A stretch of DNA of 64,000 nucleotides from Enterobacter quasihormaechei (GCF_004331385.1 NZ_SJON01000004.1:124001-188000), one strand, 5' to 3'. Shown: positions 1 through 10,903, counted from the stretch's first letter. Notes: generated from the letters alone by a model not told the origin. A program made the numbers and translations.

Positions 1-721
1 AGCGAAGGAAGAGAAGTTCTCCGGCTTCGTCTTTAAAATTCAGGCCAACATGGACCCGAAACATCGCGACCGCGTCGCCTTTATGCGCGTAGTGTCCGGT
101 AAATACGAGAAGGGCATGAAGCTGCGTCAGGTGCGTATCGGCAAAGACGTGGTGATCTCCGACGCGCTGACCTTCATGGCGGGCGACCGTTCGCACGTGG
201 AAGAAGCCTATCCGGGCGATATCATTGGTCTGCACAACCACGGTACCATTCAGATTGGCGATACCTTCACGCAGGGCGAAATGATGAAGTTCACCGGTAT
301 CCCGAACTTCGCGCCGGAACTGTTCCGCCGCATTCGCCTGCGCGATCCGCTGAAGCAGAAGCAGCTGCTGAAAGGGCTGGTTCAGCTTTCCGAAGAGGGG
401 GCTGTACAGGTGTTTCGCCCAATCGCCAACAACGATCTGATCGTGGGCGCGGTGGGTGTGCTTCAGTTTGACGTGGTGGTTGCCCGTCTTAAGAGCGAGT
501 ACAACGTGGAAGCGATTTACGAATCGGTGAACGTGGCGACCGCGCGCTGGGTTGAGTGTTCAGACGTGAAGAAATTCGAAGAATTTAAGCGTAAGAACGA
601 AGTTCAGCTGGCGCTGGATGGCGGCGATAATCTGACCTATATCGCCCCAACCATGGTGAACCTGAACCTGACGCAGGAACGTTATCCTGACGTTCAGTTC
701 CGCAAAACGCGCGAGCATTAA
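1..721 (+). CDS. prfC: Peptide chain release factor 3, C-terminal part (partial)
   Basis: This is the last 239 or so residues of release factor RF3, the GTPase that removes RF1 and RF2 from the ribosome after peptide release. The reading frame is open from base 2 and the gene enters from the left edge, so the start and the GTPase G-domain lie outside the window; the E. coli protein has about 529 residues. What remains is the translation-factor beta-barrel region ([17 protein letters not shown], then [27 protein letters not shown]) and the RF3-specific C-terminal domain. The identification rests on near-identity with the RF3 sequence I remember. A hairpin terminator follows 10 bases after the stop. 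Confidence 0.97.
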   Translation, partial: AKEEKFSGFVFKIQANMDPKHRDRVAFMRVVSGKYEKGMKLRQVRIGKDVVISDALTFMAGDRSHVEEAYPGDIIGLHNHGTIQIGDTFTQGEMMKFTGIPNFAPELFRRIRLRDPLKQKQLLKGLVQLSEEGAVQVFRPIANNDLIVGAVGVLQFDVVVARLKSEYNVEAIYESVNVATARWVECSDVKKFEEFKRKNEVQLALDGGDNLTYIAPTMVNLNLTQERYPDVQFRKTREH

Positions 722-730
722 TTCCCTCTC

Positions 731-760
731 AGAGCACGGCAGCCGCCGTGCTCTTCTTTA
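731..760 (+). terminator. Rho-independent terminator of prfC
   Basis: A perfect 10-bp stem (AGAGCACGGC at 731-740, GCCGTGCTCT at 745-754) with loop AGCC is followed by a short T-rich tail (TCTTTA). It lies just after the prfC stop and before the osmY control region. Confidence 0.85.
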
Positions 761-856
761 ATTCCTGTGTTATTAAACCCTTGCGGAATGTTCTTAATTC
801 AACGCAATTTTTCGCTATTCGTTCGTTTTTTCCCCAATTCTGAATGCACCCCCGTA

Positions 857-875
857 ATTGTGATCTATATTTAAC
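857..875 (+). promoter_or_regulatory. osmY promoter (sigma-S type)
   Basis: The block ATTGTGATCTATATTTAAC matches the stationary-phase osmY promoter of E. coli as I remember it, with the sigma-S style -10 CTATATT at 865-871. The rest of the 271-base gap between prfC and osmY is AT-rich leader with no other gene. About 150 bases separate this promoter from the start codon, so the mRNA has a long leader. Confidence 0.7.
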
Positions 876-1025
876 TCAGTGTTTAGCACCGGGCATGGAT
901 GAATTAACTGTTCAATGCATGTCCACTGGTTCTCCATTTCGCCCGTGTGTTAATTCGCAATATATAAAACCAAGATTTAGGGAAGTATGTCGCCCAAATA
1001 ACGGGCAAAACACAGGAATAAATCG

Positions 1026-1643
1026 ATGAATATGACAAGACTGAAGATTTCTAAAACTCTGCTGGCTGTAACGTTGGGTAGTGTCCTGGTAAGCGGTTCT
1101 GCTCTGGCAGAAACCAGCACCATGGATAAAGCGCAAAATACCGCCAATACCGCAGGGGAAAAAATCGATAGCTCTATGAATAAAGTCGGTAATTTCATGG
1201 ATGACAGCTCTATCACAGCAAAAGTGAAAGCCGCACTGGTGGATCATGAATCCATTAAGAGCACCGATATTTCTGTTAAAACCGACAACAAGGTTGTCAC
1301 CCTGAGCGGTTTCGTTGAAAGCCAGACCCAGGCTGAAGAGGCCGTTAAAGTGGCCAAAGGCGTTGAGGGCGTAAGCTCCGTCAGCGACAAACTGCACGTA
1401 CGTGACAGCAAAGAGTCTTCGGTGAAGGGTTATGCCGGAGATGCAGCAACTACCAGCGAAATCAAAGCTAAACTGTTAGCGGACGACATCGTGCCATCCC
1501 GTATGGTGAAAGTTGAAACCACCGATGGTGTGGTCCAGCTGTCCGGTACGGTTGAGAACCAGGCACAAAGCGATCGTGCTGAATCAATTGCGAAAGCGAT
1601 TGATGGTGTGAAAAGCGTTAAAAACGATCTGAAAACGAAGTAA
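1026..1643 (+). CDS. osmY: Osmotically inducible periplasmic protein OsmY
   Basis: OsmY is a periplasmic stress protein, induced in stationary phase and by high osmolarity. The 205-residue product has a Sec signal peptide (basic start, hydrophobic stretch, likely cleavage after ALA at about residue 28). Two BON domains follow, at about 57-124 and 136-203, both with the GV(E/D)GV..V.(D/N).L ending. BON domains are thought to contact phospholipid. AGGAAT at 1014-1019 precedes the ATG at 1026; a second ATG lies two codons in. It is slightly longer than the E. coli protein (201), with the difference at the start of the mature protein. It is transcribed alone from the sigma-S type promoter upstream. 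Confidence 0.96.
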   Translation: MNMTRLKISKTLLAVTLGSVLVSGSALAETSTMDKAQNTANTAGEKIDSSMNKVGNFMDDSSITAKVKAALVDHESIKSTDISVKTDNKVVTLSGFVESQTQAEEAVKVAKGVEGVSSVSDKLHVRDSKESSVKGYAGDAATTSEIKAKLLADDIVPSRMVKVETTDGVVQLSGTVENQAQSDRAESIAKAIDGVKSVKNDLKTK

Positions 1644-1770
1644 AGCAGCACCACTCGCCCGTCTGGCTTAACGCCGCGGGCGAAATAAAAACGACTCTGG
1701 AAAAACGCCGGTGAGTGGCCTGAGCGCTCACGTTTAGCGGCCGACATTAACTATGGTAAAGGAGAGGCTT

Positions 1771-1932
1771 ATGTTTCGTTGGGGCATTATATTTCTGGTT
1801 ATCGCGTTAATTGCCGCCGCATTGGGCTTTGGTGGACTGGCGGGTACCGCGGCATGGGCAGCGAAAATTGTCTTCGTCGTCGGTATTATTCTGTTCCTGG
1901 TGAGCCTGTTTACGGGTCGACGTCGCCCGTAG
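1771..1932 (+). CDS. ytjA: Small membrane protein YtjA (DUF1328)
   Basis: This 53-residue ORF starts with ATG at 1771, eight bases after a strong ribosome site (AAAGGAGAGG, 1758-1767). The product reads [20 protein letters not shown], then a glycine/alanine linker, a second hydrophobic helix (about 33-47) and a basic tail GRRRP. That is the DUF1328 family of two-helix inner-membrane peptides, almost identical to E. coli YtjA. The molecular function is unknown; the E. coli gene is thought to be stress-induced, like osmY beside it. A rho-independent terminator follows 28 bases after the stop. Confidence 0.92.
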   Translation: MFRWGIIFLVIALIAAALGFGGLAGTAAWAAKIVFVVGIILFLVSLFTGRRRP

Positions 1933-1960
1933 CAAACGCAATATTCATTAAACAAACTCA

Positions 1961-1987
1961 AGCCAGTCCTCGTGACTGGCTTTTTCT
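1961..1987 (+). terminator. Rho-independent terminator after ytjA
   Basis: The stem AGCCAGTC (1961-1968) pairs with GACTGGCT (1974-1981) around loop CTCGT, followed by TTTTCTCG. It separates ytjA from yjjU. Confidence 0.85.
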
Positions 1988-2054
1988 CGTTTGAGAACCG
2001 GCAGGGATCTGCGTTACTGTGTCTGAACATAATAATGAAAACAGGAAGGCAGAG

Positions 2055-3107
2055 GTGGGGCAGCGAATTCCCGTGACGATCGGCAATATTGCGCCGCTGA
2101 CGTTAAAACCATTCCATGCAGGCCAGCTTGCGCTGGTCTGTGAAGGGGGCGGACAGCGCGGTATTTTCACAGCAGGCGTGCTGGACGAATTTATGCGCGC
2201 TGAGTTTAACCCGTTCGATCTCTATTTCGGCACCTCGGCCGGGGCGCAGAATCTCTCTGCCTACGTCTGTAACCAGCCCGGCTATGCGCGCAAAGTGATT
2301 ATGCGCTACACCACCTCCAAAGCGTTCTTCAACCCGGTACGCTTCGTGCGCGGCGGGAACCTGATCGATCTCGACTGGCTGCTGGATGCCACCTCCAGCC
2401 AGATGCCGCTGGCCATGGATACCGCGTCACGACTGTTCGATACCGGAAAAGAGTTCTGGATGTGCGCCAGCCGCGGCGATGACTATTCGCCGGGTTACTT
2501 TTCGCCGCAGAAAGAGAACTGGCTGGATATCATCCGTGCCTCCAGCGCGATCCCCGGATTCTACCGCACCGGCGCGCTGCTGGAGGGGATCAGCTATCTT
2601 GATGGCGGTATCAGCGACGCGGTACCGGTACAGGAGGCGGCGCGGCGTGGGGCGAACACCATTGTGGTGATCCGCACGGTGCCTTCGCAGATGTATTACA
2701 CCCCACAGTGGTTTAAGCGTATGGAACGCTGGCTGGGCGACAGCAGCCTGCAACCGCTGGTAAATATCGCAAAGCAGCATGAAACGACCTACGGCGCGAT
2801 GCAGCGCTTTATTGAAAAACCCCCGGGCAAGCTGCGCATCTTTGAAATTTATCCGCCTAAGCCGCTGCTGAGCATGGCGCTGGGCAGCCGGCTGCCTGCG
2901 TTGCGTATGGACTACAAAACGGGGCGGCTGTGCGGGCGTTACTTCCTTGCGACCGTCGGGAAAATGCTGGCCGAGCAACCGCCGCTTCATCGGCATAAAA
3001 GCATCATATTGCCGCCCGCCGTTGTGGCCAATGACGCGGTGGCGATGCCGCTGGTGGACGCGCCACAGGCCAACGATGGCTTACTCGATAACGAGGATCT
3101 GGCGTGA
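2055..3107 (+). CDS. yjjU: Patatin-like phospholipase family protein YjjU
   Basis: This is a predicted patatin-type serine hydrolase (lipid acyl hydrolase), substrate not established. From the chosen start (350 residues) it shows the oxyanion-hole motif GGGQRG (31-36), the nucleophile elbow GTSAG with Ser61, and the catalytic DGG (183-185): a complete Ser-Asp dyad. I chose the GTG at 2055 because AGGAAGG (2043-2049) lies five bases upstream and the E. coli protein also begins at GQRIPVT; an in-frame GTG at 2019 would add 12 residues but has a poor ribosome site. The stop overlaps the yjjV start, so the two are probably translationally coupled. Confidence 0.9.
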   Translation: MGQRIPVTIGNIAPLTLKPFHAGQLALVCEGGGQRGIFTAGVLDEFMRAEFNPFDLYFGTSAGAQNLSAYVCNQPGYARKVIMRYTTSKAFFNPVRFVRGGNLIDLDWLLDATSSQMPLAMDTASRLFDTGKEFWMCASRGDDYSPGYFSPQKENWLDIIRASSAIPGFYRTGALLEGISYLDGGISDAVPVQEAARRGANTIVVIRTVPSQMYYTPQWFKRMERWLGDSSLQPLVNIAKQHETTYGAMQRFIEKPPGKLRIFEIYPPKPLLSMALGSRLPALRMDYKTGRLCGRYFLATVGKMLAEQPPLHRHKSIILPPAVVANDAVAMPLVDAPQANDGLLDNEDLA

Positions 3108-3886
3108 CGCACTGCTTTATCGATACCCATTGCCACTTTGATTTCCCCCCGTTTAGCGGTGAGGAAGCCGCAAGTATCGCGCGCGCGGCTCAGGCCGGCG
3201 TGAGGGGCATTATTGTCCCGGCTATTGAGGCGGCGAGGTTTGAGAACGTCCTGGAACTTGCCCGCGTTCACGATGCACTGTACGCCGCGCTGGGTCTGCA
3301 TCCGATCGTGATTGAGCACCATCTTGATGAACATATCGACAGGCTGGATGCCACGCTGCAAAACGCGGATAAGAAGCTGGTTGCCATCGGGGAGATCGGC
3401 CTCGATCTCTATCGTGAAGATCCGCAGTTTGAACGCCAGCAGACGATCCTGGATGCGCAGCTCCGGCTGGCAAAGCGCCACGATCTGCCGGTGATCCTCC
3501 ACTCCAGACGTACCCATGACAAACTGGCGATGCACCTGAAGCGCATCGATCTGCCGCGCACGGGCGTGGTCCACGGTTTCGCCGGCAGCCTTCAGCAGGC
3601 GCAGCGTTTTATCGGGCTGGGCTATAAGATTGGCGTCGGCGGCACCATCACCTATCCGCGAGCCAGCAAAACCCGCGACGTGATGGCGCAACTCCCCCTG
3701 TCTTCGCTCCTGCTGGAAACAGATGCGCCTGACATGCCGCTGAATGGTTTTCAGGGCCAGCCCAACCGCCCGGAGCAGGCGGCGCGCGTTTTTGACGTGC
3801 TGTGTGAACTGCGTCAGGAGCCTGAAGAGGTGATTGCCGGCGCGCTGCTGGAAAATACCCGCGCGGTCTTTGGCATCACGCTATAG
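3104..3886 (+). CDS. yjjV: TatD-family metal-dependent hydrolase YjjV
   Basis: YjjV belongs to the TatD DNase/amidohydrolase family, TIM-barrel enzymes with a two-metal site. Metal ligands are visible in order: HCH in IDTHCHFD (residues 9-11), Glu in GEIGLD, His in ILHSR, His in VVHGF and Asp in ETDAP. Length (260) equals that of the E. coli protein. It starts with GTG at 3104, sharing GTGA with the yjjU stop. The 3' end overlaps the convergent yjjW gene by six bases. Relatives act as 3'-5' exonucleases or deacylases; the physiological substrate of YjjV is not known to me. Confidence 0.93.
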   Translation: MTHCFIDTHCHFDFPPFSGEEAASIARAAQAGVRGIIVPAIEAARFENVLELARVHDALYAALGLHPIVIEHHLDEHIDRLDATLQNADKKLVAIGEIGLDLYREDPQFERQQTILDAQLRLAKRHDLPVILHSRRTHDKLAMHLKRIDLPRTGVVHGFAGSLQQAQRFIGLGYKIGVGGTITYPRASKTRDVMAQLPLSSLLLETDAPDMPLNGFQGQPNRPEQAARVFDVLCELRQEPEEVIAGALLENTRAVFGITL

Positions 3887-4741
3887 ATAAAGAGCCGGGC
3901 GGATCACCGTAATGTGCTGCTGTTCCAGCGCCCGCGCCAGCGGCTCGACGTCCTCCGGCGTGGCGCTCCGCCATTGCGCCGCCTCCCCGTAAACCCCATG
4001 GGCATGAAACGCGTTGATCCGCACCGGAACGTTCCCCAATGCGTGGATAAAAGCGGTCAGCGATGGCAGATGTTGCAGATAATCACACCGATCGGGGATC
4101 GCCAGCAGGCGCAGCTCCGTCAGGCGATGACGCTCGGCCAGCCAGCGTATGCTCTGCTTGATCAGCGAATTTTCGCGCCCGGTCAGAAAACAGTGATGCT
4201 CATTGCCCCAGGCTTTCAGATCCACCATCGCGCCGTCAAATACCGGTAACAGCTTTTGCCAACCGGTTTCGCTTAACATACCATTGCTGTCTACCAGGCA
4301 CGTCAGATGGCGCAGGGACGGATCGGCTTTGATCGCGGTGAACAGCGCCACCACAAACGGCAGCTGTGTGGTGGCTTCACCCCCGCTGACGGTCACGCCC
4401 TCGATAAAAGGCGCGGACGTGCGGACCCGGGCGAGGATCTCCTCGACGCTGTAGCGCTGCGCCATCGGCGTCGCCTGCTGTGGACACAGGTGCAGACAGG
4501 TGTCGCACTGCTGGCAGTGACTTTCCTGCCACCAGACGCGCCCGGCCTGAAGAGTCAGCGCGTCATGAGGGCAGTGAGGAACACAGTCGCCGCAGTCGTT
4601 GCAGCGCCCTATCGTCCACGGATTGTGGCAGGTTTTGCAGCGCAGGTTACAGCCCTGGAGGAACAGCGCCAGGCGACTGCCCGGCCCGTCCACGCAGGAG
4701 AAGGGGATGACCTGACTAACTAAAGCGCATCTTCTGTTCAT
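3881..4741 (-). CDS. yjjW: Radical-SAM glycyl-radical-enzyme activase YjjW
   Basis: This 286-residue protein is built like activases of glycyl radical enzymes. The radical-SAM cluster motif CX3CX2C sits at C31/C35/C38 (in GCNLRCKTC). A two-cluster ferredoxin insert follows, with cysteines at 47, 50, 53, 57 and 76, 79, 82, 86. The SAM-binding GGE is in [11 protein letters not shown]. It would use S-adenosylmethionine and reducing power to generate the glycyl radical on YjjI, encoded immediately upstream and overlapping by 26 bases. The pair therefore forms an enzyme/activase operon. It should act under anaerobic conditions because both radicals are oxygen-sensitive. Confidence 0.93.
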   Translation of the reverse strand: MNRRCALVSQVIPFSCVDGPGSRLALFLQGCNLRCKTCHNPWTIGRCNDCGDCVPHCPHDALTLQAGRVWWQESHCQQCDTCLHLCPQQATPMAQRYSVEEILARVRTSAPFIEGVTVSGGEATTQLPFVVALFTAIKADPSLRHLTCLVDSNGMLSETGWQKLLPVFDGAMVDLKAWGNEHHCFLTGRENSLIKQSIRWLAERHRLTELRLLAIPDRCDYLQHLPSLTAFIHALGNVPVRINAFHAHGVYGEAAQWRSATPEDVEPLARALEQQHITVIRPALYL

Positions 4742-6251
4742 GGCTAATCACGCGCGGCTGACGTTCCAGAATACGGGTATTGCGTGCGGCCTCTTCGCCC
4801 AGCCACGTGGTGTTCGTTCTCGAACCCGCTTCCCGGTATTTCTCCAGATCCGACAAGCGAACCATATACCCGGTCACGCGCACCAGGTCGTTTCCCGCCA
4901 CATTCGCGGTGAACTCACGCATACCGGCGTTGAACGCCCCCAGGCACAGCTGCACCACCGCCTGAGGATTGCGTTTGACCGTCTCATCCAGGGTAAGAAT
5001 ATCGCTGATCCCCGAGTGATAGTGTTTATGGTGCGGCGCTACGGCGAGCAGGTGGCTGATGGGATCCGGCTCGTCACCGTACGGCAGACGCGCTCCCGGC
5101 GTGGTGCCCGAATCAGAACTGATCCCTGACTGCGCATGCAGCATTGCGCGATGCTGCCAGCCGTGTTTCACCGGCGTGTTTTCAACAAACGCCGCAAGCT
5201 GTTCACTGATGCGGTAGCCCAGCACATTGGCCTGCTCGCTTTTACCGTACCGTCCCGCTATGCCTGCTTTCTCGCACAGTACGTTCACCGCTTCGGCCAG
5301 GCCGTACATGCCAAACATCGGCACAAAACGATCGGCATCAATCAGCCCCTCTTTTACCAGGAAGCTATTCTCAAAGAAGCCGGACTGCTCATATAAAAAA
5401 TCGCAGCGCGCGTCGAGTATTGCGATTTGCTGCTGACAGTAGTGGGGCAGGGTACGGGTGAAAAAGTCTTCCGGGGAGTGGCTGTGCTCCGCAATCGCTT
5501 TCAGGTTAAGGCGCACCAGCGTGCTGCCGCCGCCCGCGAGCGGCAGGGAGTTGTAACAGCTCACTACGCCATAGCGACCTTTTGTGAAAATTTTATCATT
5601 CACCGGACCGTTGGAAATATGCGGCTTGCTGCACTCACAAATGTTTTTCGCCACGCTCAGCAGCAAATCGTCGGGGGTAACGTCCGGGTCGTAGATAAAG
5701 GTCAGATTCGGCGCAACCTGCTTCAGTTCAGCATCTGCGCGCAGAATGGCGCGGGTGACGGGCGTATCCGCCGGGCCGATATTGGCATGCATAAAGGCGT
5801 CTGGCAGGGTGCGGTCCAGATAGCGCCAAAAACGTTTTATTCGGCTATCGATTTCATCCTGTGTTAGAATTTTAACATAAGGACTGAGGATTTCATCGAG
5901 CTGGCCCAGATAGACCGGCATGGACGTGACGGACGGAACGTGGTGGTAAAGGATAGTGAGCAGCGAGAGGGCATCATCCAGATCGTTCGCCCCTTCCAGC
6001 TCCAGCCATTCTGAACCGTTAGCCAGGAATTTAGCGTAATCCGGCAGCACGTAGCGCGGTTTGTAAGGCGCATGGCCTTCGAACATGTCGCAGATAAATC
6101 CCTCATCCAGCGCGGCGCGTGCCGCCTCTGGCAGAGCGGGATAGGGCAGATTGTTTTCCGCTTCCAGCGCCAGAAAATGACGTTTTTGTTCCGGGGTTAA
6201 CACCGGGCTTGTCACAATGTGCTGGCATCGTTGTTGCAGGGCGTCGGGCAT
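4716..6251 (-). CDS. yjjI: Glycyl radical enzyme YjjI (DUF3029)
   Basis: YjjI is a pyruvate-formate-lyase-like glycyl radical enzyme of unknown substrate. The 511-residue product ends with the radical-bearing motif RVTGYMVR (Gly about 461), the counterpart of RVSGY in formate lyases. Conserved cysteines in NICECSK and VSCYNSLP are candidates for the thiyl-radical residue. I chose the ATG at 6251 because AAGGAAG precedes it and the protein then begins MPDALQQRC, as in E. coli. It is transcribed away from deoCABD across a shared control region, and its own coding sequence carries a second DeoR operator (5862-5877). Role in nucleoside or deoxyribose metabolism is inference from context. Confidence 0.92.
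   Translation of the reverse strand: MPDALQQRCQHIVTSPVLTPEQKRHFLALEAENNLPYPALPEAARAALDEGFICDMFEGHAPYKPRYVLPDYAKFLANGSEWLELEGANDLDDALSLLTILYHHVPSVTSMPVYLGQLDEILSPYVKILTQDEIDSRIKRFWRYLDRTLPDAFMHANIGPADTPVTRAILRADAELKQVAPNLTFIYDPDVTPDDLLLSVAKNICECSKPHISNGPVNDKIFTKGRYGVVSCYNSLPLAGGGSTLVRLNLKAIAEHSHSPEDFFTRTLPHYCQQQIAILDARCDFLYEQSGFFENSFLVKEGLIDADRFVPMFGMYGLAEAVNVLCEKAGIAGRYGKSEQANVLGYRISEQLAAFVENTPVKHGWQHRAMLHAQSGISSDSGTTPGARLPYGDEPDPISHLLAVAPHHKHYHSGISDILTLDETVKRNPQAVVQLCLGAFNAGMREFTANVAGNDLVRVTGYMVRLSDLEKYREAGSRTNTTWLGEEAARNTRILERQPRVISHEQKMRFS
5862..5877. promoter_or_regulatory. DeoR operator O1 / deoP1 inside yjjI
   Basis: TGTTAGAATTTTAACA is a near-perfect palindrome differing at one base from the E. 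coli deoO1 operator as I remember it (TGTTAGAATTCTAACA). The -10-like TAGAAT (5865-5870) of deoP1 lies within it. It is centred 592 bp upstream of the second operator, close to the roughly 600 bp described in E. coli, which permits DeoR-mediated looping. It lies inside the yjjI coding region over codons for VKILT. Confidence 0.85.
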
Positions 6252-6365
6252 GTTCAACTTCCTTGAGGGTTCTGCGGATGGTGAACGAATTGTAGAAAGC
6301 CAGCCCGTTGGCGCTTTTGATCCGACAGGGGGTATCGCTGCTTTAGTCGGCGGTTGGCGCATGAA

Positions 6366-6387
6366 AGTTTGAAGAAGATCTCATTAC
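6366..6387 (+). promoter_or_regulatory. Distal CRP site of deoP2
   Basis: TTTGA(N6)TCTCA at 6368-6383 resembles the upstream CRP half-sites of E. coli deoP2. Together with the proximal site it flanks the stretch 6388-6417 (ATGCAAATTTGCACACAG), where CytR binds between two CRP dimers in E. coli. The spacing of about 53 bp between the two CRP centres supports the match. Confidence 0.7.
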
Positions 6388-6417
6388 AGTAATGCAAATT
6401 TGCACACAGTTTTCATT

Positions 6418-6439
6418 AACTGTGATGAATGTCGAAGTG
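6418..6439 (+). promoter_or_regulatory. Proximal CRP site of deoP2
   Basis: TGTGA(N6)TCGAA at 6421-6436 lies about 41 bp before the predicted transcription start near 6470. That is the class II position known for the E. coli deoP2 activator site. Confidence 0.75.
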
Positions 6440-6453
6440 TAGAGGCGGGTGAA

Positions 6454-6469
6454 TGTTAGAATACTCACA
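6454..6469 (+). promoter_or_regulatory. deoP2 promoter and DeoR operator O2
   Basis: TGTTAGAATACTCACA differs at one position from the E. coli operator TGTTAGAATACTAACA. The -10 TAGAAT (6457-6462) sits inside it, so DeoR bound here would block RNA polymerase directly. Transcription would start near 6470, 45 bases before deoC. Confidence 0.88.
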
Positions 6470-6514
6470 GACCCGCAAGGTAAAATTGATACGGCACTGC
6501 CGTTGGAGAATGTT

Positions 6515-7294
6515 ATGACCGATTTAACTGCAAGCAGCCTGCGCGCGTTGAAGCTGATGGACCTGACCACCCTGAACGATGACGACACCAATGAAAAAGT
6601 CATCGCCCTGTGCCATCAGGCGAAAACGCCAGTGGGTAACACCGCCGCCGTTTGTATCTACCCGCGCTTTATCCCGATTGCCCGCAAAACGCTGAAAGAG
6701 CAGGGCACGCCGGACGTGCGCATTGCAACCGTGACTAACTTCCCGCACGGCAATGACGACATTGAGATTGCGCTGGCGGAAACCCGCGCGGCGATTGCCT
6801 ACGGCGCAGACGAAGTTGACGTGGTGTTCCCGTACCGTGCGCTGATTGCCGGCAATGAGCAGGTTGGCTTTGACCTGGTGAAAGCCTGTAAAGACGCCTG
6901 TGCGGCGGCAAACGTGCTGCTGAAAGTGATCATCGAAACCGGCGAGCTGAAAGAAGAAGCGCTGATTCGTAAAGCATCTGAAATTTCCATCAACGCTGGC
7001 GCAGATTTCATCAAAACCTCTACCGGTAAAGTGCCCGTCAACGCCACGCCGGAAAGCGCGCGCATCATGATGGAAGTCATTCGCGATATGGGCGTATCCA
7101 AAACCGTTGGCTTCAAACCTGCGGGCGGCGTACGTACTGCCGAAGACGCGCAGCAGTTCCTGGCGATTGCCGACGAGCTGTTTGGTGCCGACTGGGCGGA
7201 TTCCCGTCACTACCGTTTCGGCGCGTCCAGCCTGCTGGCCAGCCTGCTGAAAGCGCTGGGTCACGGCGACGGTAAGAGCGCAAGCAGCTACTGA
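6515..7294 (+). CDS. deoC: Deoxyribose-phosphate aldolase
   Basis: DeoC cleaves 2-deoxyribose 5-phosphate to acetaldehyde and glyceraldehyde 3-phosphate, the last step of deoxynucleoside catabolism in the cytoplasm. The 259-residue class I aldolase has the Schiff-base lysine K167 ([10 protein letters not shown]), the catalytic pair D102 and K201 (GFKPAGG), and a C-terminal tyrosine (KSASSY) that takes part in catalysis in the E. coli enzyme. The ATG at 6515 follows GGAGA (6504-6508); the frame is open further upstream but lacks a ribosome site there. First gene of the deo operon, controlled by DeoR, CytR and CRP sites just upstream. A REP pair separates it from deoA. Confidence 0.97.
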   Translation: MTDLTASSLRALKLMDLTTLNDDDTNEKVIALCHQAKTPVGNTAAVCIYPRFIPIARKTLKEQGTPDVRIATVTNFPHGNDDIEIALAETRAAIAYGADEVDVVFPYRALIAGNEQVGFDLVKACKDACAAANVLLKVIIETGELKEEALIRKASEISINAGADFIKTSTGKVPVNATPESARIMMEVIRDMGVSKTVGFKPAGGVRTAEDAQQFLAIADELFGADWADSRHYRFGASSLLASLLKALGHGDGKSASSY

Positions 7295-7305
7295 TTGCCA
7301 GACAA

Positions 7306-7366
7306 TGCCGGATGACGCTTCGCTTATCCGGCCTACAGGATCGTAGGGCGGGTAAGTGTACCCGCC
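7306..7366. repeat. REP pair between deoC and deoA
   Basis: Two inverted REP-like units: TGCCGGATGACG...TATCCGGCCTAC (7306-7336) and GTAGGGCGGGTA...ACCCGCC (7343-7366). They lie in the mRNA inside the operon and may stabilise upstream RNA or attenuate transcription. Confidence 0.8.
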
Positions 7367-7397
7367 ACAACTCCCCCGATTCCGCATGGAGGTTACC

Positions 7398-8720
7398 GTG
7401 TTTCTCGCACAAGAAATTATTCGTAAAAAACGTGATGGTCTTGCTTTAAGCGACGAAGAGATCCGCTTCTTCATCAACGGCATTCGTGACAACACCGTCT
7501 CAGAAGGGCAGATTGCTGCCCTGGCGATGACCATTTTCTTCCACGATATGTCGATGCCTGAGCGCGTGTCGCTGACCATGGCGATGCGAGATTCAGGAAC
7601 CGTTCTGGACTGGAAAAGCCTTAACCTTAACGGCCCGATTGTGGACAAACACTCCACCGGCGGCGTGGGTGATGTGACTTCGCTGATGCTCGGCCCTATG
7701 GTGGCAGCCTGCGGCGGTTACGTTCCCATGATCTCCGGGCGCGGCCTGGGCCACACCGGCGGTACGCTCGACAAACTGGAAGCCATTCCGGGCTTCGATA
7801 TCTTCCCGGATGACAATCGCTTCCGCGAGATTATTAAAGACGTTGGCGTGGCGATTATCGGCCAGACCAGCTCTCTTGCGCCGGCAGACAAGCGTTTTTA
7901 CGCGACGCGCGATATTACCGCCACCGTAGACTCTATCCCGCTGATCACCGCCTCTATCCTCGCCAAAAAACTGGCGGAAGGGCTGGACGCGCTGGTGATG
8001 GACGTGAAGGTGGGCAGCGGCGCGTTTATGCCGACCTATGAACTCTCTGCTCAGCTTGCCGAAGCGATCGTTGGCGTCTCCAACGGCGCAGGCGTGCGCA
8101 CCACCGCGCTGCTGACCGACATGAACCAGGTGCTGGCCTCCAGCGCCGGTAACGCGGTTGAAGTGCGCGAGGCCGTGCAGTTCCTGACGGGTGAATACCG
8201 CAACCCGCGCCTGTTCGACGTCACCATGGCGCTGTGCGTGGAGATGCTGATTTCCGGCAAGCTGGCCAAAGACGATGCGGAAGCCCGTGCGAAGCTTCAG
8301 GCGGTGCTGGACAACGGCAAAGCGGCGGAGATCTTTGGCCGTATGGTGGCGGCGCAGAAAGGCCCGACCGACTTCGTGGAAAACTATGCGAAATACCTGC
8401 CAACCGCGATGCTCAGCAAGGCGGTCTACGCGGACAGCGAAGGTTTTGTCTCCGCTATGGACACCCGCGCGCTCGGCATGGCTGTCGTATCTATGGGCGG
8501 CGGTCGTCGTCAGGCATCGGACACCATTGATTACAGCGTCGGCTTTACCGATATGGCCCGTCTGGGCGACAGCGTTGACGGCCAACGTCCGCTGGCGGTG
8601 ATCCACGCGAAGGACGAAGCCAGCTGGCAGGACGCGGCGAAAGCGGTGAAAGCGGCAATATCTCTTGACGATAAAGCACCGGAAACCACACCGACGGTCT
8701 ATCGTCGTATCACTGAATAG
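7398..8720 (+). CDS. deoA: Thymidine phosphorylase
   Basis: DeoA converts thymidine and phosphate to thymine and 2-deoxyribose 1-phosphate. The 440-residue protein carries the pyrimidine-nucleoside phosphorylase signature around [15 protein letters not shown] and the phosphate-binding KHSTGGVGD (K84-D92). I place the start at GTG 7398 because GGAGG (7388-7392) lies six bases upstream and the protein then starts [10 protein letters not shown] as in E. coli; an upstream extension of 14 residues would translate REP-flanking DNA. It is the second gene of deoCABD. Its product deoxyribose 1-phosphate feeds DeoB, encoded next. Confidence 0.96.
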   Translation: MFLAQEIIRKKRDGLALSDEEIRFFINGIRDNTVSEGQIAALAMTIFFHDMSMPERVSLTMAMRDSGTVLDWKSLNLNGPIVDKHSTGGVGDVTSLMLGPMVAACGGYVPMISGRGLGHTGGTLDKLEAIPGFDIFPDDNRFREIIKDVGVAIIGQTSSLAPADKRFYATRDITATVDSIPLITASILAKKLAEGLDALVMDVKVGSGAFMPTYELSAQLAEAIVGVSNGAGVRTTALLTDMNQVLASSAGNAVEVREAVQFLTGEYRNPRLFDVTMALCVEMLISGKLAKDDAEARAKLQAVLDNGKAAEIFGRMVAAQKGPTDFVENYAKYLPTAMLSKAVYADSEGFVSAMDTRALGMAVVSMGGGRRQASDTIDYSVGFTDMARLGDSVDGQRPLAVIHAKDEASWQDAAKAVKAAISLDDKAPETTPTVYRRITE

Positions 8721-8758
8721 CGGTATACTGATCTGATCGCATTTTTATGAAGCACTAA

Positions 8759-9997
<1,239 letters not shown>

Positions 9998-10003
9998 TGT
10001 CAT

Positions 10004-10072
10004 TGCCGGGTGGCGGCTGCGCCTTACCCGGCCTACAAAACCGTAGGCCCGGTAAGCGAAGCGCCACCGGGC
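10004..10072. repeat. REP pair between deoB and deoD
   Basis: Unit TGCCGGGTGGCGGC...TTACCCGGCCTAC followed by the inverted GTAGGCCCGGTAAGC...GCGCCACCGGGCA. It could form a long imperfect hairpin in the deo mRNA. Confidence 0.85.
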
Positions 10073-10099
10073 AAAAAAACAAATGAAAAGGAACTGAAG

Positions 10100-10819
10100 A
10101 TGGCAACTCCTCACATTAATGCAGAAATGGGTGATTTCGCTGACGTCGTATTGATGCCTGGCGACCCGCTGCGCGCGAAGCACATTGCAGAAACTTTCCT
10201 CGAAGACGTGCGTGAAGTGAACAACGTGCGCGGCATGCTGGGCTTCACCGGTACCTATAAAGGCCGCAAGATCTCCGTAATGGGCCACGGTATGGGTATC
10301 CCGTCCTGCTCCATCTACACCAAAGAGCTGATCACCGATTTCGGCGTGAAGAAAATCATCCGCGTTGGCTCCTGCGGTGCGGTGCGTATGGACGTTAAGC
10401 TGCGTGACGTGGTGATCGGCATGGGCGCGTGTACCGACTCTAAAGTTAACCGCATCCGCTTTAAGGATCACGATTTTGCGGCAATCGCCGACTTTGACAT
10501 GGTGCGTAACGCGGTTGACGCGGCAAAAGCACTGGGCGTCGATGCGCGCGTGGGTAACCTGTTCTCTGCCGATCTGTTCTACTCGCCAGAAGGCGACATG
10601 TTCGACGTGATGGAAAAATACGGCATCCTGGGCGTGGAAATGGAAGCGGCCGGTATCTACGGCGTGGCGGCTGAGTTTGGTGCGAAAGCGCTGACCATCT
10701 GCACCGTGTCTGACCACATCCGTACCCACGAGCAGACCACCGCTGCCGAGCGTCAGACCACCTTCAACGACATGATCAAAATCGCGCTGGAATCCGTTCT
10801 GCTGGGCGATAAAGAGTAA
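10100..10819 (+). CDS. deoD: Purine-nucleoside phosphorylase (DeoD-type)
   Basis: DeoD phosphorolyses purine (deoxy)nucleosides to the base and (deoxy)ribose 1-phosphate. The 239-residue sequence equals the E. coli hexameric enzyme in length. It shows the phosphate-binding MPGDPLRAK (R24), the family signature GHGMGIPS and the base-site Asp in TVSDHI. ATG at 10100 with AAAAGGAAC upstream gives [12 protein letters not shown]; the longer in-frame extension is translated REP and is rejected. Last gene of the deo operon, followed by a REP that ends in a terminator-like hairpin. Confidence 0.97.
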   Translation: MATPHINAEMGDFADVVLMPGDPLRAKHIAETFLEDVREVNNVRGMLGFTGTYKGRKISVMGHGMGIPSCSIYTKELITDFGVKKIIRVGSCGAVRMDVKLRDVVIGMGACTDSKVNRIRFKDHDFAAIADFDMVRNAVDAAKALGVDARVGNLFSADLFYSPEGDMFDVMEKYGILGVEMEAAGIYGVAAEFGAKALTICTVSDHIRTHEQTTAAERQTTFNDMIKIALESVLLGDKE

Positions 10820-10828
10820 AAGCTGTAG

Positions 10829-10903
10829 TGCCGGGGGGCGGCTTTGCCTGACCCGGCCTACGGTTTTCCAGGCCCGCTAAGCGCAGCGCCAGCGGGCTTT
10901 TTT
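10829..10903 (+). terminator. REP pair ending as a terminator of the deo operon
   Basis: A REP unit (10829-10861) is followed by an inverted unit whose GCCCGCT (10872-10878) pairs with AGCGGGC (10891-10897), directly followed by TTTTTT. The element lies between convergent deoD and lplA and probably ends the deo transcript. Confidence 0.75.

Noticed and set aside
5540..5600. Third DeoR operator (OE) about 280 bp beyond O1
   Set aside because: The only candidate, TTGTAACAGCTCACTA, is too far from TGTTAGAATnCTAACA to claim.
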